Positions 14,180 through 19,290 of a stretch of 19,290 nt of DNA are shown piece by piece. Position 1 is the first letter of the stretch; each line of letters opens with the position of its first letter. The DNA lies in contig JBLHWU010000122.1 of assembly GCA_047629355.1 (NCBI GenBank), forward strand, positions 1-19,290. Direction: 5' to 3'. A program made the position numbers and the translations under genes. This DNA comes from CAYUNA01 sp047629355 (lineage in GTDB: Bacteria; Bacteroidota; Bacteroidia; Chitinophagales; Saprospiraceae). The notes beneath the pieces were generated by a model. That model was given only the letters and a program-made list of their open reading frames with translations. It was not told the origin of the DNA and searched no databases.

Positions 14180-15105
14180 TCAATCCTCTAATTTCAACAC
14201 ATCACTCGTCCACTCCCACGTTTTCCGCAACAAGCCACCGCCTGCACCAATGAAAACAAACTCACTGTCAACCTTTACTTCTTCGCCATTTCCGAGATTT
14301 TCCATCTCAATTTTCCAATGTCCATTGTCCAATTGTATCAGGTCTTGAACTTCATGCCCGAGATGAACTTCTACCCCCATCCAATATTTTCAAATAGACA
14401 ATCATACCACGCGAAATTGCACCAAAATTCACATCCGTACCAATGTCCATTCGCGTAACTGCAATCGGATGCTCGTGCACTCGATTGCGCATCATCAGCG
14501 GTACCCATTCGGTAATTTTATCGTGGTCATCGGTATATTTCATGTCCTCAAAAATCGCGTATTCCGTCATGGTTTTATAGCGTTTTTTTTTCAAAAAAGC
14601 CATATTTTCCGCACCCCAAACAAAGCTCATGTGCGGAATATCATTGATAAACGACTGCTGACTTGGAAACAATTTTTGCTCATTCAAATACGTCCAAAAT
14701 TGCTTAGAAATTTCAAAAGAATTGGCAATACGCAACGCTTTTGAAATGTCAATGCTGCCATCTTCGCGCTCAGGTGTGTAATTTAATTCACAAAAAGCAG
14801 AGTGTCCAGTACCTGCATTATTCCAGGCGTCGGAACTTTCCGCACCTACTTTAGGCAATTCCCAATAATAAATTAAACATTTTATAGTGCCCTTTTTCCA
14901 TCTAAGAAACCTTAAAAGACCTTGTGTAGCCGAGCTATACGCGGTTTTTGAAAATTCCTTAGATGAAAAACTTGCTACTCTAAAATGTCCAATTTATTAA
15001 TGGGAATTACCTTATCCAGTCATTCATAAATCGTAATCGTAGCATCCAGCATCAGTTTTTTCAATAAAATGCCAAGTGTTGCGCTCATGATACCTGCGCC
15101 GACTA
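14180..15105 (-). pseudogene. mqo: Decayed malate:quinone oxidoreductase gene
   Basis: The sequence matches the N-terminal half of malate:quinone oxidoreductase, the FAD enzyme that passes electrons from malate to quinone at the membrane. The dinucleotide-binding motif LVGAGIMSATLG lies at 15105-15070. After a gap come GAESSDAWNNAGTGHSAFCE, ELNYTPE, RNRVHEHPIAVTRMDIGTDVNFG and FVFIGAGGG, all typical. Lesions: no start codon, with homology cut at an AGTAACGGT end (15106); an in-frame TGA at 15020-15022 where YERLDKV is expected; a 158-bp MITE (14854-15011); a frameshift near 14370-14390, with GMIVYL in one frame and GVEVHLGHEV in the next; and loss of the C-terminal half after about 14240, where an unrelated tail leads to a stop. 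No functional product is possible. An intact mqo or mdh is presumably elsewhere. Confidence 0.92.
14854..15011. mobile_element. 158-bp MITE with about 55-bp terminal inverted repeats, inserted in mqo
   Basis: The ends GGCAATTCCCAATAATAAAT (from 14854) and GGTAATTCCCATTAATAAAT (complement, from 15011) begin inverted repeats that stay similar for about 55 bases, to CATCTAAG. The core contains GTAGCCGAGCTATACGCGG. The direct repeat TTA flanks it (14851-14853 and 15012-15014). Removing the element and one TTA restores the mqo frame L-D-K-V-G-A-E-S-S exactly, which fixes both boundaries. It has no coding capacity, so a transposase must have acted in trans. Confidence 0.9.
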
Positions 15106-15190
15106 AGTAACGGTGAAAAAATAACTATAGATTCTTAACCCATACGGGCAGGCTATTGTATCAACATAAATCACACTTTCAAAGAAAAAA
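15106..15190. other. Insertion-end or rearrangement remnant upstream of the mqo fragment
   Basis: AGTAACGGTGAAAAAATAAC starts exactly where mqo homology stops and matches the left end of the mini-element at 12806, apart from G for A and one fewer A. The second end was not found before 15529, so this is probably one end of a partly deleted insertion. No transposase frame was recognised in the following bases. Confidence 0.5.
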
Positions 15191-15529
15191 CAGAAAACAA
15201 AGCCGCTCTCCCAAAAATCTACACTTATTTTATTTCAAATTCCTGAAATGGAAGGTAGAAAGGTTTGTTGAAAATTTTACTTTTTGAATAAAAAGAGGAG
15301 AAGAATTATTATTTTTGGTGAAAAACACCATAAAACAAATAGCCTCCGTACTTATAAGTACTTTTATTATCAATAATTTAAATAAACAATAAATAGTAAA
15401 CAAATAAAAATTAGATTTGTCCATATCAATTTTTACAGTTGATTATTTTAATGGATTTAAATAATACGATTTTTTATTGTTAAAGGCAATATTAGAATCA
15501 GCATTTCACTAATTTACAATACTAATTTT
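15191..15529. other. AT-rich upstream region of the TonB receptor gene
   Basis: No gene is supported. A small hairpin (TGGTG-AAAAA-CACCA, around 15316-15330) and a perfect 14-base palindrome GTACTTATAAGTAC (15348-15361) are candidate regulatory sites. TAGATTTG at 15412-15419 fits the -7 consensus but lacks a TTG box and would give a leader of about 105 bases. Confidence 0.45.
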
Positions 15530-18415
15530 ATGAAACGAAATTACTTTTACCAAAGATTTAAAACAGGACTTGCTTTTTTATTCCTAATAATTTTTACGGT
15601 TTCCATTTCCGCGCAAACTACGGTTTCGGGAAAAATTACCGATGCTGAAACTGGCGAAGGCCTGATTGGTGCAAATATTCTAATTAGCGGTACCAACGAA
15701 GGTACGATTACTGATTTAGATGGAAGTTTCAACCTAAAAAGTAGCCAAGCGCTACCCTGGAGCATTGAAGTTTCTTATACTGGTTATTTGACCCAAAACG
15801 TTAATGTAACGGATGACAAAAACCTCGATATTAAGATGCCAATTGACGGCGTTGGTTTAGAACAAGTGGTTATTTCGGCTTCTCGTAAGCGCGAGAAAGT
15901 GCAAGAAGCACCAGCCGCAATTTCTGTTATTACTGCTGCCAAATTGCAAGTTTCAGCAGCTACAACAGATGTCGCTCGAAGTCTAATGAGTGTCCCTGGA
16001 GTACAAATCCAACAACAATCTGCTTCCAGAATGAATATCGAAATGCGGGGACAAAGCGGTCTGTTTGGTACAGGCGTTTTTCCAATTTTGGATTACCGAA
16101 GTTTGATTGGTCCAGGTATCGGAACGTTTAATTCAAGTGGTGCGGGTTTAAGTAGTATTGATATGCAGAGAGTGGAAGTCGTTCGTGGACCTGGTTCTGC
16201 CTTGTACGGGCCTGGCGTCGTTTCAGGTGTAGTGCATTTTATCACAAAGAATCCGATTGATTATCCAGGAACAACCATTGAGGTTTTTGGTGGAGAATTG
16301 AATACGGTCGGTGCGTCAGTTAGACATGCGGGTAGAAACGAAGCCAAAACTTTTGGTTATAAAATCAATGCACAATATAAAAGAGGTGATGAATTTACCT
16401 TGGACAGCGTAGAAGACTCACTACAAATTCAAAGATTTCAAACTACGATTTCTCAACCAGCCATTACCAACGGAGTGGTAGATGTGAATGGAGAATCAGA
16501 AGTTTTATTGACGGAAAAAGACCTCGACCCAGATGGCGATGGCAATATGATGTCTGACGAATGGTGGAATACCGCCATTAATGCAACCTTAGAATTCCGT
16601 CCACAAGATGATTTGAATGTGACCGTTTCTGGTGGATTCAATCAGTTTAGTGAGGTTTTTTACAATAGCCAAGGAGAAGGTTTAACACAAAATAAGGAAT
16701 TTTGGGGACAAGCCAGAGTACAAAAAGGTGGCTTGTTCGGACAAGTTTTTTATGTGGATAATAATGGTGGATCAAAAGACAAGCCAACCTTTTTATATCA
16801 AACAGGATTGCGTACCCCGATTGCTCGAAAGCAGTTGGAAGGGCAATTACAATACAATTTTGACGTACCTACGCTACTCAATGCAGACGTAACAGCGGGC
16901 ATTGATTTCCGTCAAGCAATTAGTGAGACTGAAAACTTAGTTTATGGTCGAAATGAGGACGATGATGATTATCAAATAGTTGGTGCATATGTACAAAGTA
17001 AGTTTAAATTGACTAATAAATTGGATTTCTTATTGGCTGGTCGGTATGACCGTTTCAACTTCTTAGATGATGGTTTCTTCTCGCCTCGGGCAGCTTTCGT
17101 TTACAAGCATTCGCCAACACATACGTTCCGTGCCACCTACAACCGTGCAGGAACACCGCCATCAGCTTTGCAAGTAAACATTGATTTCCCTGTTGTACAA
17201 CCTGTTCCTGGGCTATTTGATGTTTGGTTGATTGGTAACAAAGATCCAAATACGTTTACCAATGGCTTAATTGATGTAACCATTCCAGGCGTTCCGAGCT
17301 TACCCGTTGGTACGCCAGGTTTACCTTTGGCAGTGCCTTACGGTGCAGTATCTGGAGCGGTATTGGCACAATTGCTCCCAGGCTTACAAGACACACCTTT
17401 AGAGCCCTTAATTCCATTGATTTCTGCTTATTTTATGGACCCAACAAATGCTCCACAAGGATTTACTGGCGAACTTCAGCCGTATAATCTCTTTACTGGA
17501 CAACCTTATGAAGGATTGCCTACATCGGAAACCGCTCGTTTGAGTGAAACAACCGCTTTTGAAATCGGTTACAAAGGTTTGTTTGGTGATAAATTCTCTG
17601 CTTCTATTGATGTATATACCAATAAAACGAAAGGATTCATTTTCTTTGGGGCAGTTGGTCCAACTTACCGATTGGCTAATCCAAATGTTGGAGCAGACTT
17701 AGGTGCGGCAGTATCAAGTGGATTGGAAGCCTTTTTATTAGAACAAGGTATTGACCCAGCGGCAGCAGCGGCAGCAGCAGGAGCAGCAGGCGGTGCATAT
17801 ACTGCGGGAGGTCAAGGTTTTGATGCCCAAGTATCGGCTTTGTATGGCATTTTTGGAGCGGTCGAATCTGATTTAGCACCAGTAGAAGAAGCAGGAAATG
17901 ATATTGTGCACAGTGCGGCAGGTTACCAAAGTTTTTCGGATGATTCGTATAGCTATTGGGGAACAGATATTGGCTTGCAATACTATTTTTCTAATGATAT
18001 TTCTGGTTTCTTCAACTATTCTTATTTAAGTCAAAATGAGTGGAAACCGGGTGAAGTGGATAATTCAGTTGGTAATTTCTTGAAAGGAGAAAATAATTTA
18101 CCGTTTGCTTATAATTTGAATCAGCCTAAAAATAAGTTCAGAATGGGTGTGAATTATACCCCAGAATTGGGACTTCGAGGCTCTGTATCTTTCCAACATG
18201 ACCAATCATTTAATGCGGCTTTTGGACAATTTGCGGGCGATACCGATGAGAAGAACTTGGTAGATATGTCCGTTGGTTATAAATTGAGTAACGGTTTATC
18301 TGTTGATTTGTCTTGCCAAAACTTGTTTGACAACGAATACCGTGCTTTTCCTAATTTTCCAAAAATTGGAAGACGGGCATTGGCGAAGTTGACCTATACG
18401 TTTGGTACAGAATAG
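15530..18415 (+). CDS. TonB-dependent outer-membrane receptor with N-terminal carboxypeptidase-regulatory-like domain
   Basis: The product has 961 residues. A signal peptide (cut near SISAQ) is followed by a carboxypeptidase-regulatory-like beta domain (about 30-110; TVSGKITDAETGEGLIGANI, ITDLDGSFNL). A TonB-box-like stretch leads to the plug (about 120-240; VVISASRKREKVQEAPAAISVI, VEVVRGPGSALYGPGVVSGVVHFIT). The remainder is a 22-strand-type barrel ending ALAKLTYTFGTE. Two long loops stand out: a proline/leucine-rich one at about 580-660 and an alanine/glycine-rich one near 742-765. An EF-hand-like loop DPDGDGNMMSDE lies at 333-344. It should import a large or scarce substrate using TonB-ExbBD energy. 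There is no SusD partner beside it, so a SusC-type glycan role is unlikely and a siderophore, metal or vitamin is more likely. The substrate is not known. Confidence 0.93.
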   Translation: MKRNYFYQRFKTGLAFLFLIIFTVSISAQTTVSGKITDAETGEGLIGANILISGTNEGTITDLDGSFNLKSSQALPWSIEVSYTGYLTQNVNVTDDKNLDIKMPIDGVGLEQVVISASRKREKVQEAPAAISVITAAKLQVSAATTDVARSLMSVPGVQIQQQSASRMNIEMRGQSGLFGTGVFPILDYRSLIGPGIGTFNSSGAGLSSIDMQRVEVVRGPGSALYGPGVVSGVVHFITKNPIDYPGTTIEVFGGELNTVGASVRHAGRNEAKTFGYKINAQYKRGDEFTLDSVEDSLQIQRFQTTISQPAITNGVVDVNGESEVLLTEKDLDPDGDGNMMSDEWWNTAINATLEFRPQDDLNVTVSGGFNQFSEVFYNSQGEGLTQNKEFWGQARVQKGGLFGQVFYVDNNGGSKDKPTFLYQTGLRTPIARKQLEGQLQYNFDVPTLLNADVTAGIDFRQAISETENLVYGRNEDDDDYQIVGAYVQSKFKLTNKLDFLLAGRYDRFNFLDDGFFSPRAAFVYKHSPTHTFRATYNRAGTPPSALQVNIDFPVVQPVPGLFDVWLIGNKDPNTFTNGLIDVTIPGVPSLPVGTPGLPLAVPYGAVSGAVLAQLLPGLQDTPLEPLIPLISAYFMDPTNAPQGFTGELQPYNLFTGQPYEGLPTSETARLSETTAFEIGYKGLFGDKFSASIDVYTNKTKGFIFFGAVGPTYRLANPNVGADLGAAVSSGLEAFLLEQGIDPAAAAAAAGAAGGAYTAGGQGFDAQVSALYGIFGAVESDLAPVEEAGNDIVHSAAGYQSFSDDSYSYWGTDIGLQYYFSNDISGFFNYSYLSQNEWKPGEVDNSVGNFLKGENNLPFAYNLNQPKNKFRMGVNYTPELGLRGSVSFQHDQSFNAAFGQFAGDTDEKNLVDMSVGYKLSNGLSVDLSCQNLFDNEYRAFPNFPKIGRRALAKLTYTFGTE

Positions 18416-18469
18416 ATTGGCTTGGTTGATTGGTTAATTTTATTAATTGGTTGACTTCCTTGATTGGAA

Positions 18470-18506
18470 AAAGGGTTGCTTACTTGATTGTGAGCAACCC
18501 TTTTTT
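18470..18506 (+). terminator. Intrinsic terminator of the TonB receptor gene
   Basis: AAAGGGTTGCTTAC (18470-18483) pairs with GTGAGCAACCCTTT (18490-18503) through one T-G pair, loop TTGATT, followed by a T-run. It lies 55 bases past the receptor stop. Confidence 0.92.
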
Positions 18507-18523
18507 AATATTGTATAACAAAG

Positions 18524-18630
18524 GGAGTTTCAGGGGTAAAAACGGTTTCTATAAACCGTTTTTACCCCTCCATAATCCTACCCGCCTTACCGCAGGCGAG
18601 GCGCACTGTTTTTTATTGAAGCGAGAAAAT
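18524..18630 (+). repeat. Two-hairpin dispersed repeat, copy 4
   Basis: It opens GGAGTTTCAGGGG. Hairpin A is a perfect 17-bp stem (18532-18548 with 18553-18569, loop CTAT). Hairpin B is CGCCTTACC (18583-18591), loop GCA, GGCGAGGCG (18595-18603). The tail GCACTGTTTTTTATTGAA and the following GCGAGAAAAT closely match copy 2 (GCATTGTATTTTTTGAA, CTCGAAAAT). It sits between the receptor terminator and the end of the converging hotdog-like gene. Confidence 0.8.
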
Positions 18631-18690
18631 AAACGCTTATTACAATTTACTCAACTATTTCTTTGCTTAAAAATCACTTTTTATAAACGA

Positions 18691-19290
18691 CTACTTTAAC
18701 GCAATCCACGTCCCTTTTCCATAAGCGCAAACAGCTCCTTTTTCTGTATAAATAGCCGTTCCTGTATAAATCTTCCGACCATCGCGTTCAATCCCCCACC
18801 CTGTTACAATGTACTTTTCACCGACCAAAATATCAGCGACTACTTTCACCGCAAATCGTCCTAAAACAATGACTTCTGATGGCTGCATTACTGCCCATGC
18901 ACCAGGACAATCCAAGGCTGCCCAAATGTACTCTGAATCCACTTTTTTGCCGTCAGTCGCTAAGTTCTCAGTAGGAATCCAAGGGGCAGCAACCATTTGT
19001 TCTCCCGCTTTTCCTGCATAAATATTCAGCCCTTCTCCTGCTTTTCTATCTGCGCCACAGACGAAGCAATTGTGAAACGGTGCGTCTTTAAAACCCGCAT
19101 AATCTTTAGCCGCTCCCGTCGCTTCCGCAAAAGTGGGCGCAGGTGGAATTTCTAAATCAAAATCTTTGGCTTTGGCTTCCGCAACCAGTTTTTCACCATA
19201 CATCAATAACGCTTTCTCGTCTTCTCGAATGATGGTTAGTTCTTCATCTAATGGCGGTGGAATTCTCAGCGTTATCTCCGCAGGAAAATC
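18691..19290 (-). CDS. Hotdog-fold-like protein, C-terminal 199 residues (runs off right edge)
   Basis: The frame is open to the window edge (first visible residues DFPAEITLRIPPPLDEELTI), so an internal TTG at 19206 is not the start. The visible part contains FHNCFVCGADRKAGEGLNIY, then PWIPTEN, SEYIWAALDCPGAWAV, VLGRFAVKVVADILVGEKYIVTGW and GRKIYTGTAIYTEKGAVCAYGKGTWI. The CFVCG motif, the WAALDCPG helix and the closing beta-strand pattern resemble uncharacterised hotdog-fold proteins related to PaaI-type acyl-CoA thioesterases. Thioester hydrolysis or acyl binding is inferred from the fold only; I cannot point to a proven catalytic residue. The two cysteines of CFVCG could bind metal or be structural. 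It converges on the TonB receptor gene, and copy 4 of the repeat lies between them. Confidence 0.65.
   Translation of the reverse strand, partial: DFPAEITLRIPPPLDEELTIIREDEKALLMYGEKLVAEAKAKDFDLEIPPAPTFAEATGAAKDYAGFKDAPFHNCFVCGADRKAGEGLNIYAGKAGEQMVAAPWIPTENLATDGKKVDSEYIWAALDCPGAWAVMQPSEVIVLGRFAVKVVADILVGEKYIVTGWGIERDGRKIYTGTAIYTEKGAVCAYGKGTWIALK

Noticed and set aside
14352..14858. Stand-alone gene of 168 codons matching Mqo
   Set aside because: Its first codons come from inside the MITE and it ends at a frameshift; it is part of the mqo pseudogene.
18430..18699. Plus-strand frame of 89 codons after the TonB receptor
   Set aside because: It runs through the intrinsic terminator and both hairpins of repeat copy 4 and overlaps the end of the converging gene.

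Overview
The window looks like chromosomal DNA of a Bacteroidota bacterium, most likely from the Saprospiria (Saprospiraceae/Lewinella-like). This is inferred from: type IX secretion (T9SS) type A C-terminal sorting domains; a very large secreted protein built of lamin-tail and HYR/Ig-like modules; a TonB receptor with an N-terminal carboxypeptidase-regulatory-like domain; a DUF4293 protein; a cysteine-poor DksA-like protein; AT-rich spacers; few Shine-Dalgarno sites; and promoters of the Bacteroidota TTG-N19-TAnnTTTG type. No rRNA, tRNA or CRISPR array was seen.

Layout. Positions 1-4415 (minus) hold the N-terminal 1471 residues of a giant secreted adhesin-like protein that runs off the left edge. 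Its best promoter lies about 400 bases upstream, giving a long leader with a hairpin. Positions 5042-6470 (minus) hold an orphan OmpR-type response regulator and a DksA/TraR-like protein with a long acidic tail. Positions 6600-8290 are gene-poor: a small basic ORF, an orphan T9SS sorting domain, several hairpins and a cluster of repeats. Next come a membrane-anchored coiled-coil protein and a D-3-phosphoglycerate dehydrogenase-like enzyme (both minus). A secreted peptidoglycan-recognition amidase with a T9SS signal, a PepSY-type membrane protein and a DUF4293 membrane protein follow (all plus). Positions 14180-15105 are a decayed malate:quinone oxidoreductase gene carrying a 158-bp MITE. A 961-residue TonB-dependent receptor fills 15530-18415. 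A hotdog-like protein runs off the right edge.

How the genes relate. The adhesin, the amidase and the orphan sorting domain point to a T9SS-secreting cell surface. The TonB receptor and the PepSY protein belong to envelope and transport functions. The genes do not form one pathway; most are single transcription units separated by good intrinsic terminators.

The least ordinary content is in the spacers. A two-hairpin repeat family occurs four times (7691, 7922, 12691 reversed, 18524). Each copy has a long A hairpin closed by AGGG/CCCT and then a GC-rich B hairpin, which in three copies is centred on CCGCAGG. Two copies are wrapped in their own perfect 14- and 16-bp inverted repeats. Together with the MITE in mqo and a separate GTAACGG-ended mini-element, this shows repeated colonisation by small non-coding elements.
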